Of a stretch of DNA of 39,726 nucleotides, positions 39,682-39,726 are shown piece by piece. The DNA lies in the NCBI GenBank assembly GCA_017307915.1, contig JAFKGG010000382.1, positions 1 to 39,726 on the forward strand. The letters run 5' to 3'. The notes beneath the pieces are model-generated. The model saw only the letters and a program-made list of their open reading frames with translations, made no database searches and was not told the origin of the DNA. Source of the stretch: Burkholderiales bacterium. GTDB taxonomy: Bacteria > Pseudomonadota > Gammaproteobacteria > Burkholderiales > Burkholderiaceae_E. A program made the translations under genes and the position numbers. Position 1 is the first letter of the stretch. Every line of letters begins with the position of its first letter.

Positions 39682-39726
39682 GGCGAAACTCCTGTTTTCG
39701 CCAATGCTACGCGCCTGCGCATCGCG

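Overview
The window is 39.7 kb of high-GC chromosome with the synteny of a betaproteobacterium, most likely order Burkholderiales. The support is the block mutL-miaA ... purM-hda-HAD phosphatase-pcnB-folK-deoxynucleoside kinase, the Bug/TctC-type solute-binding protein, the PimC/PimD-like acyl-CoA dehydrogenase pair, and protein wording throughout. I cannot name a genus. I see no rRNA, tRNA, insertion sequence, prophage or CRISPR array. Nearly everything reads as chromosomal housekeeping plus an accessory CoA-ester catabolic patch at 28.9-36.1 kb.

Layout. 1-2032 (+): 3' part of mutL, then miaA. 2091-9176 (-): purM followed by the outer-membrane translocation pair tamA-tamB, sitting between miaA and purM. 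9368-13723 (+): hda, HAD phosphatase, pcnB, folK, a DUF486 membrane protein and a deoxynucleoside kinase, tightly packed with stop/start overlaps; panB, a usual neighbour, is absent. 13923-17885 (+): a FeeM-like N-acyl amino acid synthase and a large 7TM-PAS-GGDEF-EAL c-di-GMP protein. 17986-18855 (+): panC, ending against galE (-) across a G-quadruplex-type tract. galE and manC diverge (sugar nucleotides for surface polysaccharide), with thpR behind manC.

22110-28897 holds the whole phosphate module in an unusual geometry. phoB-phoR (+) faces pstS-pstC-pstA-pstB-phoU (-) tail to tail. One perfect hairpin carries both terminal stop codons. Both outer promoters (phoB and pstS) carry three 11-bp-spaced PHO-box heptamers with a TARTCT hexamer ten bases after the first 18-bp box, so the system should be autoregulated from both ends.

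28931-33721 is a catabolic unit: an acyl-CoA carboxylase carboxyltransferase and a Bug-type binding protein (-) diverge from a family III CoA-transferase and a GntR/FCD regulator (+). The 199-bp divergent region has an AT-rich core unlike the rest of the window and contains two ATTGT-N2-ACAA operator-like palindromes, a natural target for the local GntR protein. Next come two co-directional acyl-CoA dehydrogenases that look like one catalytic and one degenerate subunit of a heteromer (33744-36131), a FecR-domain protein, an FbpA/FutA-type iron-binding protein behind a Fur-box-like site, and a TfoX-N/PaiB-like pair at the right edge.

The most interesting items are the mirrored Pho control architecture, the operator-bearing AT-rich island promoter, the FeeM-like synthase beside a c-di-GMP sensor with a possible PHO-like box, the asymmetric dehydrogenase pair, and the G-tract between panC and galE. 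None of these proves a new system. They are specific hypotheses from reading the sequence; no database search was run.
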